Shown: positions 35,766-47,854, numbered from the stretch's first letter. The stretch: DNA of 64,000 nt from Chondrilla cf. caribensis (GCA_964020155.1 OZ026548.1:4681397-4745396); one strand, 5' to 3'. Program-made: numbers and translations. The notes: a model not told the origin generated them from the letters alone.

Positions 35766-35945
35766 ACAAGGAAACCTCTCCAATCTGACACTCAATGGGA
35801 CCTGAGAATAATGTTGGATTAGGAGGTTGTTGGATTATGGAGTCCCTCTTACCATACTTATGTATGGTGACTGTACCTCATATAATGGTCGGATTAGAGA
35901 GAATGTTGGATTATAGAGGTGTCAGATTAGCGAGGTTTCACTGTA
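35766..35945. mobile_element. Tc1/pogo-like MITE (GAAACCTC...GAGGTTTCACTGTA)
   Basis: Left end AAGGAAACCTCTCCAATCTG, right end CAGATTAGCGAGGTTTCACTGTA-type. The interior repeats GTTGGATTATGGAG motifs. Same terminal logic as the other TACAGTG elements. Confidence 0.6.
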
Positions 35946-36078
35946 CATCCATACCTGCAGTTCTGCAGTGGGCTGTTGGTTCTTCACTGATGTGTATGTG
36001 GTACCTTCAGGTGTAACATTGTAGTGATGAGTTTGTCTAGCACGTTGTGTTAGAAGGTGTCCATTGTCATTAACACAC

Positions 36079-36330
36079 TACAGTGGGACCTCTCTACTAA
36101 GGACACTATAACAGGACCTCTCTATCAAGGACACTTTAGTTGGACCTCTCTATTAAAGACGCTATAGTGAGACCTCTCTATTAAGGACACTTTAGCAGTA
36201 CCTTAAGACACTATAACAGGAACTCTCTATTAAGGACACTCTAGTGGGACCTCTCTATTAAGGACACTCTAGTGGGACCTCTCTATTAAGGACACTCTAG
36301 TGAGACCTCTCTATTAAGGACACTTTAATA
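36079..36330. repeat. 27-28 bp minisatellite (GGGACCTCTCTATTAAGGAC)
   Basis: About nine units of AGTGGGACCTCTCTATTAAG plus GACACTCT. The unit equals the terminal sequence of the MITEs at 47094-47273 and 60356-60535, so the array appears to have grown from a transposon end. Confidence 0.9.
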
Positions 36331-36611
36331 TGTTAATTTTGTGTCCTTGGTACAGAGCTCGAGGTGTCATTACTACATACAGGTACATGTGTATGCATTT
36401 TATAGAGTTTATACTGTGTAATTGTGGTCCTAAACATTGTGTTATCAATTGTGAATGCATGCATACTATACGTATCTGGTCCGTTTTCACCTATTTAAAC
36501 ATGTAAACATACACTAAGTACAAATTAATGCATTTTTCTAGACATCAATAAAAAGTAACTTTATAGTTCATGCGTGCAGCCCTTCACATTTTTGTGGACT
36601 GATGATAACAA

Positions 36612-36800
36612 AACCACAAGTAATTCGAGTTCAAAACTCCCCCCTCCTGCACTGAATTAGTTGGGTGCCTTTTTTAGGTTTATAAGAACCTTCGCTGCAT
36701 GAAGTTATCACGTTCATTGAAGTTGTTGCGCTTGAATTCAAGCCCAATTTCTAATTCTCCGCATTTTGAAATCAGCCACCTTTTCTTGTGCAATGTGAAT
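36612..36800. mobile_element. CAAGTAATTCGAGT-family MITE fragment
   Basis: Begins ACAAGTAATTCGAGTTCAAA and shares AGAACCTTCGCTG, AATTTCTAATTCTC and GCCACCTTTTCTTG blocks with the copies at 12867-13205 and 43915-44215. Diverged; the far end may continue near 37070-37110. Confidence 0.6.
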
Positions 36801-36807
36801 TATAATA

Positions 36808-36989
36808 ACATAGCATCCGTTACCATAGAAACAGTACTATTATACAGCAATTTTATAATGTATAAAGCACTAGCAACAGTATAAGCGTTACAACGGATGC
36901 TATAATGGTCAAGACATGGATACTTGGGCATTATGACATATAAAATACACTCGCCCGAGGGCGAGTGTATTTTATATGTCATAATGCCC
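36808..36989. repeat. Inverted repeat followed by a near-perfect 64-bp palindrome
   Basis: TAGCATCCGTT and AACGGATGCTA form an inverted pair at 36809-36902. At 36926-36989, GGGCATTATGACATATAAAA runs into its exact complement around the centre CCCGAGGG. A relative (TAGCATCCACAATTGCCATA) lies near 54763. Confidence 0.85.
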
Positions 36990-37207
36990 TCATGCCCACT
37001 TCTTAACCACTAAATATTCATTGTACTGTTATGTGTAGGAACACATACTATATATATCGAACATTACTTACCAGAAATTGAATTGAAAACAATATAGGGG
37101 CTACCTGCTGCAAGTGAAATTGAAGGGTGGTTTATCCGGAATGATAGCTTATTTGTTTGCAGTTCATCAATCTTGACACCATGTTTGGAGAGACAACGTT
37201 TTCAAAA

Positions 37208-37383
37208 TACAGTGAATTCTCATTGATCCACCACTGCTTTATCCGCCAAACCTTTCAATTTGCTACAATTTCCCAGTACCAATATAATGAAAAGTACCAA
37301 TGAATATCCAGTTAATCTGCCAAACTCCTTAATCCACCATATTATTCGAAAACAAATTGCAGCGGATTAATGAGAATTCACTA
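37208..37383. mobile_element. Tc1/pogo-like MITE with TACAGTG ends
   Basis: Left TACAGTGAATTCTCATTGAT, right GGATTAATGAGAATTCACTA. Interior GTACCAATGAATATCCAGTT matches the copy at 6566-6742. Confidence 0.8.
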
Positions 37384-37677
37384 TTTGATGTTTCCACATA
37401 TTATTGTATATGCGTGTTATGTATAGGCTTATAAATAATTATAATACACACATACACACTTATGTGTATAGACTATTATAATATTATGTAAACAGGGTGT
37501 TATGTATTGTACATGTATCCTTAATCTAAGGTTCATATTATGCAACAGATCAATGTAAAATTTTCCCAAATTCCCATAAACATGTACATGTTGTGCATTT
37601 ACAGTATATATAAAGTGGTCCTATTAGAGCTAGTTAGCTGTAATGTGTGTGGTTGACTATGATGATCATGAGAGTCG

Positions 37678-38865
37678 TTATTTGGTACACACTACACACG
37701 ACAGTTCTTTTCTTTGATCGTATGGGGGTTTAGGAACTCCGTATCCTCCCCCACCTCCCCCCACATGATACATCAACACTCCATCTTTATTTTCTCCACC
37801 ATCACGAAGGGCTTCCGGTGTCTTATCCAGACAAATGTACATAGTACGCTTGTGGTCGTTCTTCTCGGCAACTAGCCATCCACTGTATTCCGTGGTCCAA
37901 GTCTCAGGACATTCATAGGTACCGGGAATCATTAAGTGGGCAAAACGGGTGGATACATAACACACGGCACATGGAACGTTGTGGTCGGCTAGACTGGAAA
38001 GAGGTTGTTCGTTGCGTATTTCATACTCGGCACCGTAAATGGACGATTGTACACCTACAAGAGTAGATTCTGGATGATACTTTGGGTTAGACGTGAGACA
38101 TAAGTAGTTTGATCCTCCACCACTGTGTGTGAACCAGCTTCCAGCGACAGTGCCATGGTAGACTAGGCTAGTTCCATCGATTTCAGGACAAGTGGTACGG
38201 CCCCAACGTGTGTATGTAATTCCTCCCCTCCCATCCACTCCGGCTGGTCCAGGTAGACCCTGCTCCCCCTGCTTTCCCGGGAGTCCCATGGCACCAGGAG
38301 GGCCAGGGGGGCCGGGAAGGCCATCGCGGCCATCACGTGGTCCTCCAGATGAACAAGAAGACCCTTGTTGTGCCTGTCTGATGCTGCGCTGTTGGAGATT
38401 TGTCACTGGAAACAAAATAGGAATGTATATGTGATTATTGATATATGTATACAGTAATGGGACCCCTTGATATTACTCCCATACACTAATATAGAGCCAG
38501 ACCTCTGTACAGCATCCTCCTTGGTAGTGCTCCCATACACCAGTATACAGTCAGACCTCTTTACAACATCACCCTTGGTAGTGTTCCCATACACCAGTAT
38601 ACAGTCAGACCTCTTTACAGTATCACCCTTGGTGGTGCTCCCATACACTAGTATACAGCCAGACCTCTTTACATCACCCTTGGTAGTGCTCCCATACACA
38701 AGTATACGGTCAGACCTCTTCTCAACATGACCCTTGGTAGTGTTAAGCCACTCTAAGAACACTCCTCACCACCACCATTGTAGCTATACCTCTTAGTGCT
38801 TCTCCTGTATTCACTCCAGCGAAGATCAGCTGCAGTAAAAGTGCAATGACAGATATGCTCTTCAT
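37678..38865 (-). CDS. Spongin-type short-chain collagen
   Basis: Secreted extracellular matrix protein. Two exons, 38865-38790 and 38405-37678, joined in phase 1, give 267 residues. A signal peptide (MKSISVIALLLQLIFAGVNT) is followed by a Cys-containing stretch, 12 uninterrupted Gly-X-Y triplets (GRDGLPGPPGPPGAMGLP and onward), then a C-terminal domain of about 185 residues starting ITYTRWGRTTCPEIDG and ending ELSCVVCTK. That domain is the mark of the spongin short-chain collagen family, which is related to the NC1 domain of basement-membrane type IV collagen. The helix is very short compared with fibrillar collagens, so the protein probably acts as a cross-linker or coat component. An optional in-phase exon may lie in the intron (38752-38453). 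Confidence 0.93.
38453..38752 (-). repeat. 54-bp minisatellite in the collagen intron, possible cassette exon
   Basis: Five units of 51-54 bp read on the gene strand as an 18-residue repeat (TTKGDVVKRSDCILVYGS) without stops. An acceptor (GTTCTTAG) at 38753 and a donor (TACT, then GTATAC) at 38452 would give a 300-nt exon with phase 1 at both ends, matching the flanking exons. The implied introns are very short (37 and 47 nt). A single non-coding relative of the unit lies near 34650, so a selfish-repeat origin is equally possible. Confidence 0.5.
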
Positions 38866-40220
38866 TTCAGCCTGCCACCCTACTAAACACTTCACAGTTG
38901 TAGACAGACCAACAGTTTGTCAGCTGAATGAATGTTTTTCTGTCAGTTTTAATGGTATACACAGTGGTACACTTAAAAGGCATTATTTATGTTGTATGTG
39001 TAAAGGTTCACGACCCTGTTTACCCCAACTGGCTATGTCCTGGGTGAAGTTCAAATAAATGAATACCATTTGCACTGTGATGTCATTCTGATTTTTAAAA
39101 TATTAATAGTGAGGGTTCAGCTGCATTAGTTAGGAGTTTATAAGCTGCAGAGTATCATACGTACATGATTGTAGTACGCATATGATCGTACATGATTGTA
39201 GTACGTATATGATCGTATATGATTGTAGTACACATGGTAATACTTCACTGGAGCTTCCCAGCCTGTTTCAAGGTGCTGACACATGCACCAACTGTTCAAG
39301 TGCTCATAACCCTCTTAGTACTTCTGACAGTTTGTTGCTGTGTCTGGGATACATGCACGTTTATGTGTATTTGTGCTAATATGCGTCATTTGGACACGGA
39401 GGAAGCCGTGATGGTCAGATTTGATATCCCTCCATTCATCTGGTCACAAATACCTAGTAGTTTCTGTATGGTCTGACGACCTTTGTTATTTAGCATGTTG
39501 TTTATACCCAAACGTATGTCCTGTTATCAAGGCCCCACTGTACAGTGGTGTATATGAGAGCAGGTGGTTCATGTACTGTACCTGTCCATGATCATGTAGT
39601 AATGGAGAATTAGTTTGATTCAGAAAATGGTGTAATATTCTTCATAATTATTAGTGCTACGACAAATAATCAAGTTATTAAGTAATCAATTGATTTATAT
39701 TTCAAATGTGATTATCATTAGTTGTACAAGCAATATGATTATTCAGAGGAAGTAATTTAGCAAGTATAACCGGAACCCACCCGACCTTACCACCCCCAAT
39801 GTTCATTCAGTGGTTGGATTTTGTACTTTGAAATTACCTGGAATGTGAACAGTTACAAGACTGGACATTAAGTCCATTGGGTGACTACTCAGCTGATGAA
39901 GTGGGGGTGGTTTCAATTACATTCATTTAATTACTTCCTGTGATTATTGAACAATCGGTTACTATGCATTGATAATCGATTTGAAAATTTCAGCCAATTC
40001 TCAGCAATAATAATTGTACACGCACTGACCAAATAATTTTACTCAAAACTATACTTTGGATGCAGTGCTAACATATCATGTATGCACTCACTTTGTTATA
40101 ATGGCCTAATCTAATATGTACTCACTACATAATGGCCTAACCTACACTACTTGTTAGTGAGCGAGTTTTCTCTATTCTACTTGTTATATGAGAACTGGTG
40201 CTCCTGTTCCAACTGCTGCT
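38866..40220. other. Intergenic, no gene seen
   Basis: AT-rich. The part 39790-40000 (TTTTGTACTTTGA, GGGTGACTACTCAGCT) resembles 43150-43370, showing that intergenic sequence was duplicated along with the neighbouring genes. Confidence 0.5.
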
Positions 40221-42105
40221 CTACTTGGTGCACACAACGCAGGACACTTCCCTTATCTGCTCATATGGTGGACACTGCATTCCAAATGCACAGGCCACTT
40301 GGACGTGGTACAACTGGGCTCCATTGTCATTTGCAGCTTCACCTGGAACCACTTCTGCATCAAAATCAACACACACAAATGTGCTTGCTCCTGGGTGGTT
40401 GAAATGTCCGGTCATCAGCCAGCCAAAGTACTCGGTGGTCCACCCGGAAGGACATTCATAGGTTCCTGGTATCATGAGGTGCTTTGAACGATCACAAACT
40501 TCACACACAGCACACGGAACGTTCTGATCATCCCTCCCACGGGTGAGTGCTTGGTTAGGCGATATTTCGTATTCTGTCCCGTACATGAAAGCCCAACCAC
40601 TATTGGTTGTGGTTGATGCTGCATGATGCTTGCCCTGCGAAGTGAGGCAGACAAAGTCAGATGCTCCACCGTTGTGATTATAAAAGCCCGAAGCAGCTCT
40701 TCCTTCATAGACACGGCTGGTTCCATCGACATCAGGACAAGAACTGTTACCCCAACGAACATAGGTTACTCCAGGAACTGTCAATATTGAATATATTGGA
40801 TAGTAACAGCATTATTGATATGTACATAAGCCCTTTATTGTAATACAAGTAGTATTCCTGCAAGATTGATTAGTACAGTCATGCACATATGGGTAGTGTA
40901 TAATAAATCTCTTATGAAACAATTCCAGGCCGATAATTACGATAAAGTTAAACAAATGCAAGTTAAACCAAAGCAAACTCTTGGAGAGCTAAGGATAGTG
41001 TACACCATGTCAATGTGATAAAATGTGTCTCTGTGCGTCAACTAGTGCTGCTTACCTGGAATACAATCAGACTCCCCCTTGGAATTATCGACGATGGTGA
41101 CAGTCGTACTTCCTCTAGATCTAGAGGTAACACTCCCCCTCAGAGAGCTCCCCCTCACAGTGCAGACCAAGGTCTCCTCTCCCTCACATTTCTTATCGTC
41201 CACAATAGGTAAAGTAAAGCTTTGTGTCTTTCTGGTGCGAGTGAATCTCACAGAGATGGAACTGGTGTCAAAATCTACCCCATCTGTGGCTGAAACACCT
41301 GAGCACCCGACAAGGACTGTAAATTGTCTTCGAACATTCCCAGAAACCCTCAGCCCTATGTCAACACTTCCTGTATGTTCCTGAGCCGTCACAGAAGTCC
41401 GTTGGAAAGAAATGGTAACTGATGGATTGGTTGAAAAACAGCGTGATTATAATCATATGACGTAGATTTCTGTAAGCAATTAACTATTAACACACGTGCT
41501 ACCAGGTGACAATTGTTTGGATTAAGTGATATGTCTTTTGTAGTATGTGTTTGCTAGTAATAAATTACACATACACTACTGATACTGTGTATTTTGTAAA
41601 CCATGTGAGGTGTGGTTGCAACTGTACCTGGTGATTGTGTGAGGTGTACACACATACTGTACCTGGTGGTTGTGTGAGGTGTACACACATACTGTACCTG
41701 GTGATTGTGTGAGGTGTACACACATACTGTACCTGGTGGTTGTGTGAGGTGTACACACATACTGTACCTGGTGGTTGTGTGAGGTGTACACACATACTGT
41801 ACCTTGTGGTTGTGTGAGGTGTACACACATACTGTACCTTGTGGTTGTGTGAGGTGTACACACATACTGTACCTGGTGGTTGTGTGAGGTGTGCACACAT
41901 ACTGTACCTGGTGGTTGTGTGAGGTGTACACACATACTGTACCTGGTGGTTGTGTGAGGTGTACACACATACTGTACCTGGTGGTTGTGTGAGGTGTACA
42001 CACATACTGTACCTGGTGGTTGTGTGAGGTGTACACACATACTGTACCTTGTGCTGCAACAAGTGTAGCTGATCCAATAATCACCAATGTTAGTTTGATG
42101 AACAT
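40221..42105 (-). CDS. Copy A: secreted Calx-beta plus SSCC C-terminal domain protein
   Basis: Three exons, 42105-42048, 41418-41056 and 40777-40221, all joined in phase 1, 325 residues. Exon 1 encodes a signal peptide (MFIKLTLVIIGSATLVAA). Exon 2 is one Calx-beta domain (VSATDGVDFDTSSISVRF, then PIVDDKKCEGEETLVC, then TVTIVDNSK), a calcium-binding or adhesive fold known from Na/Ca exchangers and integrin beta-4. Exon 3 is the spongin short-chain collagen C-terminal domain (VTYVRWGNSSCPDVDGTSRV to EVSCVVCTK) with no Gly-X-Y helix. Probably a matrix or surface protein. The longer start TTG at 42111 seen as an open frame is not an ATG. First member of a tandem family; intron 1 carries the 35-bp minisatellite. 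Confidence 0.9.
41628..42047 (-). repeat. 35-bp minisatellite, 12 units, at the 5' end of intron 1 of copy A
   Basis: On the gene strand each unit begins GTACAGTATGTGTGTACACC and ends CAACCACCAG. The first GT is the real splice donor of the signal exon (CACAAG, then GTACAG). Units differ by one or two bases (CCACCAG, CCACAAG, CAATCACCAG). No stop codon occurs in any frame of the common unit, so open frames run through it in all three registers. Confidence 0.97.
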
Positions 42106-42235
42106 GTCCAAGGAGATCTCTCACAGCTATTGACGCAGTAGTAGTTCTGATGATATCCACTCAGTTATACACTCCAGCTGCAGGTTGCTGGAGAATGGTT
42201 GACATCTGTTCTTTTATAGACTACCCTATCTACCC
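42106..42235 (-). promoter_or_regulatory. Promoter and 5' UTR of copy A, conserved in B and C
   Basis: TATAAAAG on the minus strand at 42218-42211, about 106 bp before the ATG. The whole 125-bp block (GAATGGTTGACATCTGTTCT, TCACAGCTATTGACGCAGTA on the plus strand) is nearly identical in front of copies B (51561-51690) and C (58098-58220). Confidence 0.75.
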
Positions 42236-42456
42236 TATCTCAAATGTTCACATGCACACAATGCAATTTGTTCATAGATTTAGCTCTGTGCATGTACATT
42301 CCATTTGAAGATTCGTACTGAAAATATGTTTTCAGTTTCACTTTACTAAATTTGATTTTGCTGCAATCACCTTGTCACACATTTTTGTCTAATGTACTGT
42401 AGATACCTCCACTTACTTATCTAAACTATAATGTACATGTGAGTCCATGAATATGC

Positions 42457-42460
<4 letters not shown>

Positions 42461-42522
<62 letters not shown>
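42461..42522. repeat. (TG)n microsatellite
   Basis: Pure GT run upstream of copy A. Confidence 0.95.
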
Positions 42523-42525
<3 letters not shown>

Positions 42526-43039
42526 ACTTATGCCTATGCCTAATATTGTACGTACATGTTAATTATATTGATACACTACAGTGTCCTGTGTGTTATAATA
42601 TATTATAAAAGTATGTCTGTATGTTATTGTATTCAAACATGATTCAACTGTGAGTAGTGGATTATTATCTACTGATTTATCACCCTATGTAAACGTCGCC
42701 GCTTGACCGTGAATCTTCAATTCTTCCCAAACAGGGCAAGGCTTGTCTTCCATGTTTCCATGGTTACCTTCTAGGCATCAAAAAGAGTCACTCAGTAGAA
42801 AGGACAGTTATTCTTAGAGAATTTTAATCAGAATAGTTAATATTCATGTCTTTCCCAATGTGCTATGAGGGGTGGTATTCTCTGAAAAGGCCTTATAGCA
42901 CATTGACAAAGAAATGAATATTACCCATTCGGGTCACAATCCTCTATGATTCAACCATTTTTATGAATATAATTCTTATGACCTCTCTTGATCCAACATA
43001 TGTGCATGATGTACATGTTTGTGACATTCTTCTACTGAT

Positions 43040-43110
43040 CATGCAAGTGTGTTGCTGTTCCTACTTCTGGCTTACTTGGTGGACATGATAGACATGTATA
43101 TCCTCAGACT
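43040..43110 (-). pseudogene. Relic of an SSCC exon 3' end
   Basis: GTTGCTGTTCCTACTTCTGG then CTTACTTGGTGGACATGATAG resembles the stop-codon end of exon 3 in copies A-C (GCTCCTGTTCCAACTGCTGC, CTACTTGGTGCACACAACG). Only this end is recognisable. Similar relics are at 53495-53560 and 62195-62265. Confidence 0.4.
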
Positions 43111-43561
43111 ACTGCATCCACTCACTCTTCACAGGCAATACATTGCCACTGAACACTGTTTGATTTTGTACTTTGAGAGTATCTGACATGCTAAAAGGAA
43201 TCTCAAGCTTCCACATTAGATCTATTGAGTGGCTACTCAGCTCCGTACAGTGGGAGTGGTTTCTGGTAAGGTCAACTAGGTGGTGGGTTATCCGGTGTAC
43301 TTTACGGTGATTAATTGATTAGTCAATTGGTTGCTATGCACCAGTAATCCATATGAAAAAAGCTGCTGATACCCCTGTGTGTAAAAGTACAGCACTGTTA
43401 GTGTATTATGCTGTAGTTATAACATTGGATTCCACAGTATACACAACAAGCTACAAGCATGCAGGGTACATAGTGTGGTGGAGTTTTTACTGTATCTTTC
43501 CACCCACTGCACACTTAACATATGAATGTATGTTTCCTCCTATTCCTCTCTACTGATATTT

Positions 43562-43770
43562 TACCAGATAGTGGAAAATTTTCGCAGGACAAAGTCTTGT
43601 GGATTTTGCAGTTGGCCCAACATCCGCGAAAGTAAAATCCGTGAATTAGGCATAGTTGTGTGTGTATTAATACTGTATACTCATTCTGCATGGTAAGCCA
43701 GAATTTGCGAAATTTTATGTGGGAATTTTCATTTTTGGAGCCATCCACAAAAATTTCCCACTATACGGTA
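43562..43770. mobile_element. TACCGTATAGCGGGAAA-family MITE
   Basis: Left end TACCAGATAGTGGAAAATTT (decayed), right end AAATTTCCCACTATACGGTA. Interior has CGCAGGACAAAGTC and GTGGATTTTGCAG blocks shared with 62743-62942. Confidence 0.75.
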
Positions 43771-43914
43771 TAATGCAGGTATGTATTTAAGGAATTTGGT
43801 CTTTGTGACACATACAGTGGCATGACACTTTGCTATGACAAAATTACTGCTTGTACAATGTAATCTGGTATTTCTAGACAAACCTCTGTTTTTTGTATTG
43901 TAGGGACTTATATA

Positions 43915-44215
43915 CAATAATTATTTTCGCCAATATTTCCATTTCGACTTCCGAATTGACATTATTTCCATTTCGATTTCCGATATTATAATATATAATA
44001 TGCAATTCTACGCATAACAGCAATAGTAAATTTATATTGCGCGAAAAAAGATGGCCGATTTTCAAAACGCCGAAAATCAGAAATTGGGTGAATGCAACGG
44101 ATCCGCCGAACGTAATATCTCCAGCGAAGATTTTTCTAAACCAAAAAAGACCCTCAAGTAATTCGAGTGCGGGAGGCGTCATCCCGCGAGTTTTTAACTT
44201 AACGTAAGCTACTTG
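43915..44215. mobile_element. CAAGTAATTCGAGT-family MITE
   Basis: Contains GCGCGAAAAAAGATGGCCGA, CGCCGAACGTAATATCTCCA and the terminal CAAGTAATTCGAGTGCGGGA, parallel to 12867-13205. The right terminal hairpin is diverged (AACGTAAGCTACTTG). Confidence 0.7.
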
Positions 44216-45250
44216 TTCATTTTATCCGTCCCGTACTATAGATGTACAGTATATCTGTGTATTGTCTTTAGGGTACATTTCAACTGTTTCATATGTTGGC
44301 TTTCACGCGAAAACCTGACTTTGTGCTTTTTATTGGAAACAATGAGATACTGCACTGCAGCCAGTGCATGATATTTGCGGGATACGCACATCTACTGCAT
44401 GCTGCAGTGTGGAACACAATATTTCCATTCCCACTGCGAGATTTTGCACTGAGAATGTGGCTTTAATGATATTCATTACCTAATTACCACAAGTACTGTT
44501 AAAATTCATCTTTACACTGCATTTTTGTTATGTATTTGAACTTGGGCAAGTTGTCTTAGTATGTCCTTCCTTTTACATGGGGAACAAAGACGGCATTTGG
44601 TACCAGCGGAATTTTCAGTGGTGGAATTACTGCTGACACCAACTAATGGTTCACTAAGGGCTGGATTTTTACTGTGTTTGTTTTGGACATGTAATATTGG
44701 TGGAGAGATTAGTTAAGTAGAAGGGGTATATCTTCTCACACAAGTACCACTTTTAAACCAAGTCCAAGCCTTTTGGCAAGAGTTTGTTGGGGTGGTCACT
44801 TGAAATTAGGCTCCCTCCCTCGAGGATTGTAAATTGTCATTCCCGTAAGACTGGGAATACTCACAAGTGAACACAGCACCTGAATGATGATGGCCGAATT
44901 GTAAAGCATAAAAGAAGCTTGTTTTGGTATACTTTAGGAGAAAAGGAGATTGTCTTCAAGCTTCTGAAACCTTGGACACAATTTATGATAGCTTCATACG
45001 AGAAATACCCGGCCTAATACTGATAGGTTGTTGGTGAATCGTCAGTATCGTCGTATTCTCCTTAATGCAATTGTTCTTAGAGCTTCTCTGAAGCCAGCAC
45101 TAAGCAAAATGAGTTGCTACGACCCATACTACAGTCACAATGCATTTCTCTTGCAGCAGTGAATCCCCCAGACAATATTGTATGACAGTCACACACATAG
45201 GAGACAGAATACGTATGACTGCATTTATCCTGTGAATATATACTTTATTT
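44216..45250. other. Intergenic, nothing recognised
   Basis: No credible exon. Short open frames here share nothing with known families. Confidence 0.5.
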
Positions 45251-45640
45251 CCATTTCCTGAAAATATACACATCCACCCAAACCATGCTTTTGTGTGGAA
45301 ACCCACGTATGTATTCTCAAGTACTGTACTGTATGTTTTGTATTTAGTGCATAACGTCATAGGCTATACCTTCAACTTGTTTGTTTGTGATTCTGGAGGG
45401 TTGATCCTCACGCACACACACAAGCGGGTGCCTCAATTTGTAGTCTCCAGGCTTCCTCTCACTCCACTCTGTGCCTGTCACAACACCTCACAGTAGGAAA
45501 ACTACATACCTTTAAGGTTTCAATGAAGAGGTGGTAGCACCACATGCAGTTCCTTGGAATTGTTTTGGATTTTACGGGGGGCTTCAGTCCTCAATGTGCC
45601 TCACCTGTAATACCAACCTTGGGATATATCTGGGTACACA

Positions 45641-45690
45641 ACATGATTGACCAGTTGCTTAACAGACCTGTTAAGCAACTGGTCAATCAA
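45641..45690. repeat. Palindrome inside the tandem unit
   Basis: GATTGACCAGTTGCTTAACAG is followed directly by its complement, centred at ACAGACCTGT. Partly kept in unit 3 (47598-47640). Confidence 0.85.
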
Positions 45691-46548
45691 TACACCTTAC
45701 ATCATGTATGTATGCATGAATGTATCATATGGATTATACTAGCAGAACTGCCCACCTGAAGTATGAATGTATTGGGATGGTTTGAAGTTGTTGGAACGTG
45801 AAATAATGATTGTTGTGTTTTGATTACCAAATGACATCCCACACAGCATCCTAATAGCTGTAATTGTCAAACCTTCGTTATGCGAATACAAATATCCATT
45901 TTGTTGTCACCAGCAAAAGGGATTACATATAACAAAGAAAGTAATGAAGTAGTTCCGGTGGGTAAAGAATAATATTATCTCCATGAGAACAGTGTAAAGG
46001 TAGAATGACACTTTCAGTAGCTCGTTGATTCCTAGTAACTGAGCATTAGTAGTGTTCTGTGTCAAAGTTTTTGATGTGTGCACAACTTGACTGCATGTCA
46101 CGTATGTATTCTCAAGGAACATGTGTTGTGCATATCATACGTATCTGATGCACAATATTAATGTCATAGGCTATACCTTTGACCTGTTTGTTTGTGATTC
46201 TGGAGGGTTGGTCCTCATGTGCACACACTCCTCAATTTGTAGTCTCCAGGCTTCATCTCACTCCACTCTGTGCCTGTCACAACACCTCACAGTAGGAAAA
46301 CTACATACCTTTAAGGTTTCAATGAAGAGGTGGTAGCACCATATGCAGTTCCTTGGAATTGTTTTGGATTTGAAGGAGCTTCAGTCCTCAATGTGTCTCA
46401 CCTGTAATAGCAACCTTAGGATATATCTGGGTACATAGTATGATTGACCTGTAATACCAACCTTAGGATGTATCTTAGCCATAATTGTCAAACCTTTGTT
46501 ATGTGAATACAAGTATCCATTTTGCTGTCACCAGCAAAGTGGATTACG

Positions 46549-46910
46549 TACCGTATAGCGGGAAACTTTGGCGAGCATTAAATTTGGCGAATCAGTCCCC
46601 GGAACAAATTGGGGAGTTTTAAATTTGGCGTTAGAGTTAGAAGAGTTGTATAGGTTGTAAAGAGTTAGGTTGTAAACTAGAGCCAACAAATACTGAGGAT
46701 CCGTATGCTGTCGCTGTAGTATGAAGAAGTACCGTGGTTGGCCACGTTCCCCGAAAGATATCAGCAGTGTGTTCGCTTTTCCTGAGATGAAACGGTACCA
46801 TTCGTTGTAGGATTACTGCAAAATATGGTGGATTTTAAATTTGGCGATTTTCTGTAAAATCGCCAATTTGCCAAATTAAAAACCTCGCCAAAGTTTCCCG
46901 CTATACTGTA
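46549..46910. mobile_element. TACCGTATAGCGGGAAA-family MITE, 362 bp
   Basis: Left TACCGTATAGCGGGAAACTT, right AAGTTTCCCGCTATACTGTA. Sister units of the tandem array continue without it (GGGATTACATATAACAAAG), showing the insertion point and a TA-type duplication. Interior has CGAATTTGGCGATTT-like inverted arms but no coding frame. Confidence 0.88.
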
Positions 46911-47093
46911 TAACATAGGGAGCAATTAAATAGTTCCGCTAAGTAAAGAATATCTCCGTGAAAACAGTGAAAAGGCCTCTTTTGACCGTCGGGGGACACT
47001 TTCAGTCGCTCGTTAATTTGTAATAACTGAGCATTAGTAGTGGTTCTGTGCCACAGTTTTCGATGTGTGCACAATTTGACTGCATTTCACTTT

Positions 47094-47273
47094 GTACACT
47101 GGGACCTCTCTATTACAAACCTCTGAAATGTAGAAACCTCTATAATAAGGACACCGTTCTGTGTCCCAGTCTAGTACTGTAGTTTATTTAATGACCTCTG
47201 AATTGAGGAAACCTCTGTAATAAGGACTTAACTTAAGGTCCCAAAGTGTCCTTAATAGAGAGGTTCCACTGTA
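47094..47273. mobile_element. Tc1/pogo-like MITE (GGGACCTCTCTATTA family)
   Basis: Left TACACTGGGACCTCTCTATT, right TAATAGAGAGGTTCCACTGTA-type. Copy at 60356-60535 matches in inverted sense (GACACAGAATGGTGTCCTTA). Confidence 0.85.
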
Positions 47274-47854
47274 TTCTCAACAAACATGTGTTGTGCATAT
47301 CGTATCTGATGCACAATGTCATATGTTATACCTTTGACCTGTTTGTTTGTGATTCTGGAGGGTTGGTCCTCACGCCCACACACTCCTCAATTTGTAGTCC
47401 CCAGGCTTCCTCTCACTCCACTCTGTGTCTGTCACAATACCTCACAGTAGGAAAACTACATACCTTTAAGGTTTCAATGAAGAGGTGGTAGCACCACATG
47501 CAGTTCCTTGGAATTGTTTTGGATTTGAAGGAGCTTCAGTCCTCAATGTGTCTCACCTGTAATACTGACCTTTGGAGATATCTGGGTACATAACATGATT
47601 GACTAGTTGCTTAACAGGCCTGTTGAACAACTGGTCAATCAATACACCTTACATCATGTATGTATGCATGAATGTATCATATGGATTATACTAGCAGAAC
47701 TGCCCACCTGAAGTATGAAGGTATTGGGATGGTTTGAAATTGTTGGAACGTGAAATAATGATTGTTGTGTTTTGATTACCAAATGACATCCCACACAACA
47801 TCCTAATAGCCGTAATTGTCAAACCTTTGTTATGCAAATACAAATATCCATTTT

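Noticed and set aside
41554..42111. Long minus-strand open frames (up to 349 codons at 57103-58152) read as repetitive Thr/His/Val-rich proteins
   Set aside because: All three frames are open through the 35-bp unit because the unit has no stop; the signal exon has a proper donor at the array edge. Kept only as a splicing hypothesis.
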